Positions 29,364 to 38,166 of a DNA stretch of 64,000 bases are shown piece by piece. The translations under genes and the position numbers were made by a program. Source of the stretch: Streptococcus sp. F0442 (lineage in GTDB: Bacteria; Bacillota; Bacilli; Lactobacillales; Streptococcaceae); assembly GCF_000314795.2 (NCBI RefSeq), contig NZ_KB373314.1:205354-269353 (forward strand), given 5' to 3'. The notes beneath the pieces are model-generated. The model was not told the origin of the DNA. It made no database searches and was given only the letters and a program-made list of their open reading frames with translations. The first letter of the stretch is position 1. Each line of letters starts with the position of its first letter.

Positions 29364-29439
29364 CTTATAATATGAGAGCTGTTAGAATTAGACTAAAGTA
29401 GGTGTGGTTCAAATATTCTGATGGGATTTTTATGTTTCT

Positions 29440-29649
29440 TTACGATGATTTCCAGAAAAATTTCCTATAAATTTTAGCAATCGTTAAAACGATAACGTAA
29501 ACGATACCCAAGATGGTTAAAACAAATTTTCCAGGACTCACTTCTGATCCGATAATAAAGATATGAAAGAGAGGAGCGAGGCCAATGCACACGTATATCA
29601 GATAAGTAACAAGGTTTAATTCACCAAATCCTGCAAAAAAATCTTTCAT
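29440..29649 (-). CDS. Small two-span membrane protein
   Basis: 69 residues with two hydrophobic segments (about 13-32 and 42-60), a short N-terminus MKDFFAGFGELN and a basic C-terminus KIYRKFFWKSS. ATG 29649 has a GGAG site on the minus strand (ggagaatttaaatg). It lies between two copies of a terminator repeat. No family recognised. Small membrane proteins like this are common element cargo. Confidence 0.55.
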   Translation of the reverse strand: MKDFFAGFGELNLVTYLIYVCIGLAPLFHIFIIGSEVSPGKFVLTILGIVYVIVLTIAKIYRKFFWKSS

Positions 29650-29710
29650 TTAAATTCTCCTACAATATATTTTTAATGTCAGTATACTATAAATAAAAGA
29701 AAAGAACAAA

Positions 29711-29775
29711 AGATAAATCAATAAAAATAAAAGACCTGAATTAGAGTTATATAGGCTTTTATCAGGTGTTTTTTG
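29711..29775 (+). repeat. Terminator-bearing direct repeat, copy 2
   Basis: Second copy of the unit at 29299-29363 (AGATAAATCAATAAAAATAA, then ACCTGA..TCAGGT and T run). The pair brackets the 69-residue gene, which suggests duplication or recombination between similar ends. A further stem AAACGCTGAAATCA / TGATTTCAAGCGTTTTT (29808-29838) follows just before the guaA stop. Confidence 0.75.
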
Positions 29776-29852
29776 ATTATGAGTTTTGGTACTAACATGG
29801 AAATAAAAACGCTGAAATCATTGATTTCAAGCGTTTTTTTGAATAACTTACT

Positions 29853-31418
29853 CTACTCCCACTCAACAGTTGCAGGTGGTTTACTTGTGATATCGTAGAC
29901 AATACGGTTAACGTGGTCAACTTCGTTTACGATACGGACTGAGATTTTTTGGAGAACTTCCCATGGAATCTTCGCAAAGTCAGCGGTCATTCCATCGATA
30001 GAAGTGATAGCACGGATGGCAATGGTATAGTCGTAAGTACGGCCGTCACCCATAACACCTACAGAACGAACGCCTGTGTTAACAGTGAAGTATTGCCAGA
30101 TATCGCGGTCAAGACCAGCTTTGGCGATTTCTTCACGGAGGATAGCGTCTGATTCACGAACAGTTTCAAGTTTTTCTTCAGTGATTTCTCCCATGACACG
30201 GATGGCAAGTCCTGGACCTGGGAATGGTTGGCGCCATACGATGTGGTCTGGCATGCCAAGCTCAGTACCGAGAGCACGAACTTCATCCTTGTAAAGAGTG
30301 TTGAACGGCTCGATCAGTTCAAACTGCATATCTTCTGGAAGACCACCCACGTTGTGGTGAGATTTGATGGTTTGAGCAGTATCCGTACCTGACTCGATAA
30401 CGTCTGTATAGAGTGTTCCTTGAGCCAAGAATTTCACGTCTGTTAGTTTGCTTGCTTCGTCGTCAAAGACATAAACAAACTCGTTACCGATAATCTTACG
30501 TTTTTGTTCAGGGTCAGATACACCAGCCAGTTTATCAAGGAAACGTTTAGCAGCATCTGCTTTGACGATATTCAAACCAAACTTACCACCAAGCATCTCC
30601 ATGACTTGGTCAGCTTCCCCTTTACGAAGAAGACCGTGGTCTACAAAGATACAAATCAATTGATCGCCGATGGCTTTTTGGAGAAGAACACCAACTACAG
30701 AAGAGTCAACACCTCCAGAAAGTCCGAGGAGTACACGTTTGTCTCCAACTTTTTCGCGGATTTGTTTGATTTGCATCTCGATGAAGTTATCCATAGTCCA
30801 GTCACCTTTGGCACCACAGATATTCAAGGCAAAGTTACGAAGGATATCATAGCCGTGAACAGAGTGACGAACCTCAGGGTGGAATTGGATTCCGTAGATT
30901 TTTTTATCAGGATTTTCAATCGACGCAAATGGACAGTCAGCAGAAGTACCAGTGCGGATAAAGTCGGCCGGAATTTCTGTAACAGCATCTCCATGGCTCA
31001 TCAAGACCAATTGTTTGTCTGGTGTGCCTGCGAAGAGAGCAGAAGACTCCGTCAAGCCAAGCTCAGATTGACCATACTCACGGTTACCAGCGTCCCCTGC
31101 GGGTACAACCTTTCCTCCAAGCTTGTGAGTCAATAGCTGCATTCCATAACAGATCCCAAGAATTGGAATTCCAAGTTCAAAAATTTCAGGATCAATATCG
31201 AAAGACCCTTCTTCATACACTGAGTTTGGTCCGCCTGAAAGAACGATCCCAACTGGATTGATTTCACGAACTTCAGCTGCAGTAATTTTGTGGCTCTTCA
31301 ATTCCGAAAAGACACCAATCTCACGAATACGACGTGAAATAAGCTGATTGTACTGGCTACCGTAGTCAAGCACGATGATCTTTTCAACATCATGCAAATC
31401 AGTTGATAGGTTTGTCAT
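29853..31418 (-). CDS. guaA: GMP synthase (glutamine-hydrolysing)
   Basis: Aminates XMP to GMP using glutamine and ATP. 521 residues: class I glutamine amidotransferase domain with [10 protein letters not shown] (catalytic Cys) and QFHPEV, the ATP-pyrophosphatase loop [13 protein letters not shown] near residue 231, and a dimerisation domain ending in PPATVEWE. Full length. Divergent from gntR at 31547. The 3' end of guaA is a known integration hotspot for genomic islands, and a second, diverged guaA tail lies 1.2 kb downstream. Confidence 0.96.
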   Translation of the reverse strand: MTNLSTDLHDVEKIIVLDYGSQYNQLISRRIREIGVFSELKSHKITAAEVREINPVGIVLSGGPNSVYEEGSFDIDPEIFELGIPILGICYGMQLLTHKLGGKVVPAGDAGNREYGQSELGLTESSALFAGTPDKQLVLMSHGDAVTEIPADFIRTGTSADCPFASIENPDKKIYGIQFHPEVRHSVHGYDILRNFALNICGAKGDWTMDNFIEMQIKQIREKVGDKRVLLGLSGGVDSSVVGVLLQKAIGDQLICIFVDHGLLRKGEADQVMEMLGGKFGLNIVKADAAKRFLDKLAGVSDPEQKRKIIGNEFVYVFDDEASKLTDVKFLAQGTLYTDVIESGTDTAQTIKSHHNVGGLPEDMQFELIEPFNTLYKDEVRALGTELGMPDHIVWRQPFPGPGLAIRVMGEITEEKLETVRESDAILREEIAKAGLDRDIWQYFTVNTGVRSVGVMGDGRTYDYTIAIRAITSIDGMTADFAKIPWEVLQKISVRIVNEVDHVNRIVYDITSKPPATVEWE

Positions 31419-31489
31419 CTTATCCCCTTCTTATAGAAATTTACTTTCCTCTATTCTAACACAAATGCCTTGTCTTTACCAATCTCTGA

Positions 31490-31518
31490 TTGAAGAATTA
31501 GGAATTTTACGCTACAAT
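31490..31518 (+). promoter_or_regulatory. Promoter of the GntR gene
   Basis: TTGAAG (31490-31495), 17-bp spacer, TACAAT (31513-31518). Start codon 28 bp further on. Confidence 0.65.
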
Positions 31519-31546
31519 AGAGGTAACACAGAGAAAGAGCAATGTT

Positions 31547-32245
31547 ATGATTCCAGCTTACATTCAAATCCATGATCAGATTAAATCTGAGATTGATCAA
31601 AAAATATGGAAAATTGGAGAACGGCTTCCCAGTGAACGTGATCTAGCTGAAAAATTCCAGGTGAGTCGGATGACTCTTAGGCAGGCCATTACCCTTCTGG
31701 TTGAAGAAGGAGTACTTGAAAGACGGGTAGGAAGTGGTACCTTTATCACTAGCACGCGCGTCCAAGAAAAAATGCGAGGCACAACCAGTTTTACTGAGAT
31801 TATGAAATCTCAAGGTAAGGAACCTTCTAGTCAAGTGATTTCTTACCGTAAAACCATTCCTAGCCTCCAAGAAGTGGATAAATTAGGCATCGATAAGACA
31901 GACACCATCATTCGGATGGAACGGGTCCGATATGCCGATGGGATTCCTGTCGTTTATGAAGTGGCTTCCATTCCAGAGAAATTTATTAAGAATTTCAATC
32001 GCGAAGAGGTGACCAGTCATTTCTTCCAAACTCTGGAAGAACATGGTTATAAGATTGGAAAATCGCATCAGACTATCTATGCGCGATTAGCTAAAGATAA
32101 GATTGCTGACTATTTGCAGATTTCAAAAGGACAGGCTATTTTAGGATTGACACAGGTTTCCTATTTTGAAGACGGGACTGCTTTTGAGTATGTGAAAAGC
32201 CAGTATGTAGGCGAACGTTTCGAATTTTATTTGGAAAACAATTAA
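31547..32245 (+). CDS. GntR-family regulator with UTRA domain
   Basis: 232 residues. N-terminal winged helix-turn-helix (QIWKIGERLPSERDLAEKF-like, SRMTLRQAITLL) followed by a UTRA ligand domain (RKTIPSLQEVDKLGI, ERVRYADGIPVVYEV). This is the HutC/PhnF subfamily, which senses small metabolites. Divergent from guaA. This arrangement is common in streptococci, but whether it controls guaA or the downstream cluster is not evident. Followed by a terminator. Confidence 0.88.
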   Translation: MIPAYIQIHDQIKSEIDQKIWKIGERLPSERDLAEKFQVSRMTLRQAITLLVEEGVLERRVGSGTFITSTRVQEKMRGTTSFTEIMKSQGKEPSSQVISYRKTIPSLQEVDKLGIDKTDTIIRMERVRYADGIPVVYEVASIPEKFIKNFNREEVTSHFFQTLEEHGYKIGKSHQTIYARLAKDKIADYLQISKGQAILGLTQVSYFEDGTAFEYVKSQYVGERFEFYLENN

Positions 32246-32270
32246 GCGAACAATGAACAGAAATAGAAAA

Positions 32271-32318
32271 CTCTTCAAATGTCCGACGCAGATTCTCCGG
32301 GCATTTGGGAGCTTTTTT
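32271..32318 (+). terminator. Terminator after the GntR gene
   Basis: Long stem CTCTTCAAATGTCCG / CGGGCATTTGGGAG with one bulge, followed by six T. The 160 bp downstream to the next gene are strikingly A/T-rich (long A and T runs), the likely promoter region of the five-gene cluster. Confidence 0.8.
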
Positions 32319-32479
32319 AGTGAGAACTCGTTCTTTCTAAGTAGTGATAGTATGGTCAAAATAAAAGATTTAAAAAAAATTTAAAAAAATTTTATTTTTT
32401 CTTCAATTTTTGATTTTTTTTACGAATTAATAGATAGAAGCTAGTTTTAGATCTAAAAAAAGATATAAGGCAGGAAAAA

Positions 32480-33757
32480 ATGAAAAAAATTAAAATTGAT
32501 GTGGTAGCTGTTCCCTTGAGTGGGCATCTGTACCCAACTTTAAATCTCGTCAAACCCTTATTGGATGATCCAAGCATGGAAATCCGGGTTTTCACAGGTC
32601 CTCAGAAAAAAGCGGTCACAGAAAGTCTCGGCTTCACGGTCGTTCCGATTCTAGAGGACAAAGTAGAAGAGTTTGAACGTGCGGCTAATAACGATAAAAA
32701 ACACAATCTATTTTCAGCTTATCGTCAATTGTCCAAGAGTCTCGATTTGATTAATCATGTATCGGATCAATTGTTAGAGGAGTGGCGTGTCAATCGTCCA
32801 GATATTGTCATTGCTGATTTTATCACTCTATCAGCTGGCTTTGTGGCAGAACAGTTGGAAATCCCTTGGATTACCACCATGGCAACCCAATTTGCAATCG
32901 AAACTCCTTATGGTCCTCCTTGTTTCTTTGGAGGAATGGGCCTTGCTCGTTCCAAAAAGGAAGAGAGAATCCAGCGATTCTGTCGAAAACTCACGCGCGT
33001 GGCGAAATACTGTGGAGCATTCCTTCTACGTAATCGCTTAAAACGCTACAATTTTAAGGTATACAATCAAAATGGAGTGGAGACGATCTATTCTCCTTAT
33101 GCGATCTTTGGAATTGGGATGATGGAGCTGGAGTTGAAAACACATTTCCCTCATCAATATGCTTGGCTTGGTCCTTTGGGGACTTCTCTTGAAAAATCAG
33201 AAGATTATCCTTTGGATCTCAGCCTTTATGAAGACAAAAAGAAGGTTCTCGTGACTTGTGGGACTCAGTTGCCGTGGGCAAAAGAAAATTTGCTCCAGCA
33301 AACCAAGCAGTTAGCCAAAGAGCATCCAGAATGCCACTTCTTTGTCACCCTAGGAGATGGAGCAAAAGAATTTTCTGAAGAAGAAGTGGCCTCAAATGTG
33401 ACTCTCGTAACTTATCTCCCTTACAAAGAATACATACCACAAATAGACTATGTGATTCACCATGGAGGGGCTGGAATCTTTTATCAGTGCATCGAATTTA
33501 AGAAACCAGCCTTGATCTTGCCACATGATTATGACCAATTTGACTATGCCATTCGAGGAGTAGAAGCAGGGATTGCTTTTCAAGCTCATCGAAATCGCAC
33601 TGAAGAAATTCAAGCAGGTTTTAACGCACTTTTAGAAAAAGAATCTTGGGAAGAGTTAGCGAGACTTAACAAACTATCAAAAACCTACAAACCGTTGGAT
33701 ACCTTAGAGTTTGAAATTCAACGATTATTAAGACGTGGAACGGATGGGAAACTATGA
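32480..33757 (+). CDS. UGT/MGT-type glycosyltransferase
   Basis: GT1-family glycosyltransferase, 425 residues. N-terminal acceptor domain opens with VVAVPLSGHLYPTLNLVKPL. The C-terminal donor domain has LVTCGTQLPW, then YVIHHGGAGIFYQCIEF and ALILPHDYDQFDYA, the nucleotide-sugar motif of the family. It transfers a sugar from a UDP- or dTDP-sugar to a small hydrophobic acceptor; the acceptor is probably the product of the four following genes. Overlaps the next gene by 4 bp (ATGA). No known antibiotic-inactivating signature was recognised. Confidence 0.85.
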   Translation: MKKIKIDVVAVPLSGHLYPTLNLVKPLLDDPSMEIRVFTGPQKKAVTESLGFTVVPILEDKVEEFERAANNDKKHNLFSAYRQLSKSLDLINHVSDQLLEEWRVNRPDIVIADFITLSAGFVAEQLEIPWITTMATQFAIETPYGPPCFFGGMGLARSKKEERIQRFCRKLTRVAKYCGAFLLRNRLKRYNFKVYNQNGVETIYSPYAIFGIGMMELELKTHFPHQYAWLGPLGTSLEKSEDYPLDLSLYEDKKKVLVTCGTQLPWAKENLLQQTKQLAKEHPECHFFVTLGDGAKEFSEEEVASNVTLVTYLPYKEYIPQIDYVIHHGGAGIFYQCIEFKKPALILPHDYDQFDYAIRGVEAGIAFQAHRNRTEEIQAGFNALLEKESWEELARLNKLSKTYKPLDTLEFEIQRLLRRGTDGKL

Positions 33758-34731
33758 AAATTCTTGTAACAGGTGCGACTGGCTTCCTTGGAAAATATGT
33801 GATTGAGGAGTTATTGGATCACGACTATTCTATTGTAGCCTTTGGCCGAAACGAAAAAGTTGGGAAGGCTCTGGAAAGTGAGCGCGTCCAATTTGTTAAA
33901 GGAGATTTGAGCTCTATTGAGGAACTAAGTCAAGCATTTCAGGAAATTGATGCTGTTATTCATGCAGGAGCCTTGTCCACTGCTTGGGGACCTTGGAAGG
34001 CTTTCTATCAGGCAAATGTAGTTGGTACTCAAAATGTCCTTGACTTGTGCCGTGAATATGCAGTAAAACGCTTGGTTTATGTGTCTTCTCCCAGCATTTA
34101 CGCAGCTGGAAAAGACCAATTCGATATCAAGGAAAGTGATGCTCCAAAAGAAAACCACCTCAATAATTACATCAGAAGCAAATTGGCTTCTGAAAAACTA
34201 TTTCCTGACTATCCAGATGTGCCAAGTATTATCTTGCGTCCGAGAGGATTATTTGGTGTGGGAGATACCAGTATCTTGCCTCGGGTTTTACGCCTCAGTC
34301 GAAAAATTGGAATTCCGTTGATTCGAGGGGGAGAGCAGCTCATGGATATGACCTGTGTGGAAAATGTCGCTCTAGCCATTCGTTTGGCTTTGGAAGCAAA
34401 AGAAGCACACGGGCAGGTTTATAATATTACAAATGGAGAACCAAAGACCTTTAAGTATTTGATTGAAACAACACTAAAAGGGTTAGGAGAACCTATCCGC
34501 TATCGGAAAATTCCAGCAGGTCTAGTAGCAGGTGTGGCGTACAGCCTTGAAGGGCTGTATCGATTATTTCATCTGAAAGCTGAACCCCCCTTGACTCGCT
34601 ACACTTATTATCTCCTTCGTTATAGCCAAACTCTCGATATTCAAAAGGCCCAAACAGAACTTGGCTACTATCCAAAAATGACCATTGAAGAAGGGATTGA
34701 CAAGTATGTCCAACATGATCGAGCACATTGA
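33754..34731 (+). CDS. NAD(P)-dependent epimerase/dehydratase (3-beta-HSD/OleD-like)
   Basis: Extended short-chain dehydrogenase, 325 residues. Rossmann motif TGATGFLGKYV at residues 7-17; the active-site Tyr-x-x-x-Lys is in NNYIRSKLASEK near residue 140. The C-terminal part carries the VENVALAIRLALE and VYNITNGEPKTF segments of 3-beta-hydroxysteroid-type reductases and of OleD. It likely reduces a beta-keto group or acts on a sugar or lipid. Translationally coupled on both sides. Confidence 0.85.
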   Translation: MKILVTGATGFLGKYVIEELLDHDYSIVAFGRNEKVGKALESERVQFVKGDLSSIEELSQAFQEIDAVIHAGALSTAWGPWKAFYQANVVGTQNVLDLCREYAVKRLVYVSSPSIYAAGKDQFDIKESDAPKENHLNNYIRSKLASEKLFPDYPDVPSIILRPRGLFGVGDTSILPRVLRLSRKIGIPLIRGGEQLMDMTCVENVALAIRLALEAKEAHGQVYNITNGEPKTFKYLIETTLKGLGEPIRYRKIPAGLVAGVAYSLEGLYRLFHLKAEPPLTRYTYYLLRYSQTLDIQKAQTELGYYPKMTIEEGIDKYVQHDRAH

Positions 34732-35533
34732 TTATTTTCCAGCAGGTTTTTGTAGCAGTCATTCTAGACTCTTATTTAAAGGGATTCCGAATAAAAAAAT
34801 GCAATTTCCAGCAGGTGTCTTTTTAATTCATCATCGTGAAAAAGGCTATATTTTGTACGATACTGGCTATCATTATGAGATCAAGAAAAAAGCACGGTAT
34901 TTCTGGTACCGTCTAGCAACGCCTATGCAGATGAAAAAGGAAGACCAGATTGACTACTTATTGCAAGAGCGTGGAATTGATCCAGCAGCCATTTCCTATG
35001 TGTTTCTTTCGCATTTGCACCCGGATCATCTCGGCGGAGCAGCACTTTTTCCAAATGCTCATTTCTTTGTAACTCAGGAAGTCTATGAAGTGTACCAGAA
35101 GCCGAAATTCAAAGATCTGATTTTTAAAGAGTTTCTTCCAGCTGATTTCAAAGATCGTGTGACTTATCTCAAAGCAGATCAAAGGCATCCTGCTTTCCCT
35201 TACCGCCCGACTGCGGACCTATTTGGTGATGGGAGTATTCTCGTATCATCTATCGATGGGCATGCAAGAGGGCAGGGGTGTCTGTATATGGATGAGCTAA
35301 AACTCTATATAGGTGCAGATCTATGCTGGGGAGTGGATCTCTTGCCTTACACACGAAAAATGCGTCTCATTCCTTCCTTTGTACAGGACAATAAGAAGGC
35401 CTATCTCCAGGGGGCAGATTTGCTAGAGAAACTATTACAAGAGGGCATTCAAGTTGTGGTCAGCCACGACCCGCAAGAACGCATTGAAAGGATTTTAAAT
35501 GAAAAAAATAGTCTTTCTGAAAACCTTTATTGA
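34706..35533 (+). CDS. Metallo-beta-lactamase-fold hydrolase
   Basis: About 275 residues. Starts at ATG 34706 or 34715, both inside the previous gene; 34706 follows a GAAGGGA site. The zinc motif HLHPDHLGG (HxHxDH) lies near residue 108. Further metal ligands are in DGHARGQGC, GADLCWG and VVSHDPQ. The protein resembles acyl-homoserine-lactonase-like or thioesterase-like members. A role in releasing or opening an acyl intermediate is inferred from its neighbours. Overlaps the next gene by about 35 bp. Confidence 0.85.
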   Translation: MSNMIEHIDYFPAGFCSSHSRLLFKGIPNKKMQFPAGVFLIHHREKGYILYDTGYHYEIKKKARYFWYRLATPMQMKKEDQIDYLLQERGIDPAAISYVFLSHLHPDHLGGAALFPNAHFFVTQEVYEVYQKPKFKDLIFKEFLPADFKDRVTYLKADQRHPAFPYRPTADLFGDGSILVSSIDGHARGQGCLYMDELKLYIGADLCWGVDLLPYTRKMRLIPSFVQDNKKAYLQGADLLEKLLQEGIQVVVSHDPQERIERILNEKNSLSENLY

Positions 35534-36764
35534 AACGAGATGGTGCCATCGATTCCGTTCAAAGGAAACCTTAGAAAAGTACCAAAAAAAGCAATTGGCT
35601 CGCTACCATGCTTTTATCACATCTCACTCTCCCTATTTTCAAACCCATTCTCCTGAATCGTTTGGGACTATGGATAAGAATTTCATGATGACGCATTTCA
35701 ATGAACTTAATACCCTGAGCGTGGATCGAGATCAGGCATTAGAGATGGCCATACGTGGGGAACAAACACGAGATTTTACCGAAATGAATGGAGAAGTAGC
35801 AGTAGGCTTGTCCTCTGGAACCTCCGGTCACCGAGGGGTCTTTGTCACCACAGAAAAAGAAAGAAGTATGTGGGCTGCAGCAATTTTAGCTAAGATGTTG
35901 CCAAAAGGAAACCTGTTTGGTCATCGCATTGCTTTTTTCTTACGTGCTGATAACGAACTCTATCAAACCATTAATTCGTCCCTTATTCGATTAGAGTATT
36001 TTGATATCTTCAAGGATAGTAAGGAGCATTTAGAGCGCCTCAAAAACTATCAGCCAACCATTGTAGTGGCGCCAGCTTCCACCTTGATTGAGTTAGCTAA
36101 CTATGTCACTAATCAGCAACTTGCTCTTCACCCTGTCAAGGTTGTCTCTGTCGCAGAGATCCTAGAGGATAGAGATGCTCAGTCAATCGCCAGAGCCTTT
36201 CAACTAGAAAAGGTTGATCAGGTCTACCAAGCGACAGAAGGGTTTTTAGCTTGTACTTGTTCAGAAGGTAATCTTCACCTCAACGAAGATATTTTGTATG
36301 TCGAAAAAGAGTATCTGGATGATAGCCGCTTTTATCCGATTATTACTGATTTTAAACGAACCAGTCAACCCATCTATCGCTACCGACTCAATGATATTTT
36401 AGTAGAAGAAAAGCCTCCCTGTCCTTGTGGATCCGTTTTTACTCAAATCGCGAAAATCGAAGGACGATCGGACGATATCTTCTATTTCCAAAAAGTTGAT
36501 GGAAACAGCCAAACCATCTATCCAGATTTTATTCGCCGGTGCATTTTATTCGTTGAAAATATTCAGGACTATCAAGTGACTCAGCTGACAGATGGATCTA
36601 TTACCATCGCCTTGAGTAATCGTTCCGACTTTATTGAGAAGGCGATCTTTGCCCAATTTGAACTCTTAGCTCAACAAAAACAATTCATTCTCCCAAGTAT
36701 TCAATTTATTGATTACCAATGGGACCCAACACGTAAATTAAAACGTGTTCAACGACTTCAATAA
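35499..36764 (+). CDS. Adenylate-forming enzyme (F390 synthetase/PaaK-related)
   Basis: 421 residues of the ANL-like adenylate-forming family, in the clade annotated as F390 synthetase-related. The phosphate-binding loop is LSSGTSGHRGVFVTT near residue 108. Further conserved parts are YQATEGFLACTC and YRYRLNDILVEE, followed by CPCGSVFTQIAKIEGRSDDI. A cysteine-rich turn (PPCPCGS) may bind metal. It should activate a carboxylic acid as acyl-AMP; the acid is unknown. Coenzyme F390 itself is not expected in Streptococcus, so the name refers to ancestry only. Confidence 0.8.
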   Translation: MKKIVFLKTFIETRWCHRFRSKETLEKYQKKQLARYHAFITSHSPYFQTHSPESFGTMDKNFMMTHFNELNTLSVDRDQALEMAIRGEQTRDFTEMNGEVAVGLSSGTSGHRGVFVTTEKERSMWAAAILAKMLPKGNLFGHRIAFFLRADNELYQTINSSLIRLEYFDIFKDSKEHLERLKNYQPTIVVAPASTLIELANYVTNQQLALHPVKVVSVAEILEDRDAQSIARAFQLEKVDQVYQATEGFLACTCSEGNLHLNEDILYVEKEYLDDSRFYPIITDFKRTSQPIYRYRLNDILVEEKPPCPCGSVFTQIAKIEGRSDDIFYFQKVDGNSQTIYPDFIRRCILFVENIQDYQVTQLTDGSITIALSNRSDFIEKAIFAQFELLAQQKQFILPSIQFIDYQWDPTRKLKRVQRLQ

Positions 36765-36776
36765 AAGGAGAATCCT

Positions 36777-37721
36777 ATGACTACTGTAAAAAGACATCTA
36801 CAAATCAAAGGCTATGGAACAGCGCTTCCAGCTCATACAGTGAACTTCAAAGACCAGACTCGTTACCGGGTGAAAGAAGGAGAAGAAACACAGATTGATC
36901 TAGCAGCGCGTGCAATTAAAGCTGCTTTAAAACATGCAGGGCTTGAAATGACAGATATCGACTGCCTGGTTTCGGCTAGTGCGGTTGGCGTTCAGCCTAT
37001 TCCTTGTACGGCTGCTTTGATCCATGAGCGCGTGGCCAAGGGACTGACGATTCCAGCCATGGATATTAATACCACCTGTACTAGTTTTGTATCAGCCTTA
37101 AGCACCATTTCCTATCTGATTGAAGGTGGTGAGTACAAGCGTGTCCTCATTGTTTCAAGTGAAGTAGGAAGTCTTGGTCTTAATCCTAAACAAAAAGAGA
37201 GTTTTGAATTATTCAGCGATGGAGCAGCTGCCTTTATTTTTGAAGCAACAAGCCAAGACAAAGGAATCATTGCCAGCATGCAACGTACCTGGTCTGAGGG
37301 AGCACATGATACTGAAATTCGGGGTGGTTTGACAGCTTATCATCCGAAATTGTACTCTGAAGCAACCAAGACTGATTTCATGTTTGACATGAAAGGGAAG
37401 AAAATTCTCTTACTTTCTGCTCGTGTTATTCCAGAAATGTTCCAAGAATTCCAAGAGAAATCAGGCATTTCTAAAGATGCTGTAGACTATATTATTCCCC
37501 ACCAAGCTAGCCGGGCCTTGCCACTCGTCATGGACAAATTGGGAGTTGGCAAAGACAAGTATCTCAATATTGTCAGCGATTATGGCAATATGGTTTCGGT
37601 AGCCGTGCCTTTCGGTTTAGCCTATGCGCTTGATCATGGCAATGTGAAGGAAGGTGATACCATCTTCTTGATGGGAACTGCGGCAGGGATGACGGTCAAT
37701 ATGTTGGCACTGAAACTCTGA
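36777..37721 (+). CDS. 3-oxoacyl-ACP synthase III-like (KAS III/OleA-like) enzyme
   Basis: Thiolase-fold condensing enzyme, 314 residues, with the full catalytic triad: C101 in NTTCTSFVSAL, H242 in IIPHQASRAL and N271 in DYGNMVS. It differs from housekeeping FabH in the cysteine context (TTCTSF instead of ACxGF) and in being outside the fab cluster. It likely condenses two acyl units, as in OleA, or an acyl starter with malonyl-ACP. Very good AAAGGAG site before ATG 36777. Last gene of the cluster; a terminator follows. Confidence 0.85.
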   Translation: MTTVKRHLQIKGYGTALPAHTVNFKDQTRYRVKEGEETQIDLAARAIKAALKHAGLEMTDIDCLVSASAVGVQPIPCTAALIHERVAKGLTIPAMDINTTCTSFVSALSTISYLIEGGEYKRVLIVSSEVGSLGLNPKQKESFELFSDGAAAFIFEATSQDKGIIASMQRTWSEGAHDTEIRGGLTAYHPKLYSEATKTDFMFDMKGKKILLLSARVIPEMFQEFQEKSGISKDAVDYIIPHQASRALPLVMDKLGVGKDKYLNIVSDYGNMVSVAVPFGLAYALDHGNVKEGDTIFLMGTAAGMTVNMLALKL

Positions 37722-37759
37722 TGATGATTCCTCTCATTTCAACGTAAAAAGCATCAAGT

Positions 37760-37785
37760 CCCGCTAGTCTTTAGCGGGCTTTTTT
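37760..37785 (+). terminator. Terminator after the five-gene cluster
   Basis: Stem CCCGCTA / TAGCGGG with GTCTT loop and six T. The T run ends 2 bp before the next promoter's -10 box. Confidence 0.9.
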
Positions 37786-37801
37786 GATATAATGAAAGGT
37801 A
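37785..37801 (+). promoter_or_regulatory. Extended -10 promoter for a possibly leaderless ylxM-ffh mRNA
   Basis: TGATATAAT (37785-37793) is an exact extended -10. A start 7-8 bp downstream would fall at 37800-37801, the A of the ylxM ATG, giving a leaderless message. The -35 region is inside the preceding terminator. Confidence 0.5.
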
Positions 37802-38133
37802 TGGAAATTGAGAAAACCAACCGAATGAATGCGCTCTTTGAGTTTTACGCAGCGCTCTTGACAGACAAGCAAATGAATTATATCGAGCTCTATTACGCAG
37901 ATGACTACAGCTTGGCTGAGATTGCGGAAGAGTTCGGTGTCAGTCGTCAAGCTGTTTATGATAATATCAAGCGGACGGAGAAGATTCTAGAGGATTATGA
38001 AATGAAGTTGCACATGTACTCGGACTACATTGTACGCAGCCAGATTTTCGACCAGATCTCTGACAAGTATCCTGATGATGCTTATCTGCAAGAGCAGATC
38101 GCTGTCTTATCTAGCATTGATAACCGAGAATAA
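37801..38133 (+). CDS. ylxM: YlxM, signal-recognition-particle-associated DNA-binding-like protein
   Basis: 110 residues with a sigma-70 region 4-like helix-turn-helix ([20 protein letters not shown]). YlxM binds Ffh and scRNA/SRP components and modulates SRP activity. ATG 37801 is chosen because the alternative ATG 37792 lies within the -10 box. Immediately upstream of ffh (33 bp), the conserved order in Gram-positives. Confidence 0.9.
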   Translation: MEIEKTNRMNALFEFYAALLTDKQMNYIELYYADDYSLAEIAEEFGVSRQAVYDNIKRTEKILEDYEMKLHMYSDYIVRSQIFDQISDKYPDDAYLQEQIAVLSSIDNRE

Positions 38134-38166
38134 AAAGATTAAAATACCTGTAATAGGAGAAGTAGT

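Noticed and set aside
30504..31136. Long open frame (210 codons) on the plus strand inside guaA
   Set aside because: It lies wholly antisense to a well-conserved gene, has no ribosome site, and the composition follows guaA codon structure. It is a mirror frame.
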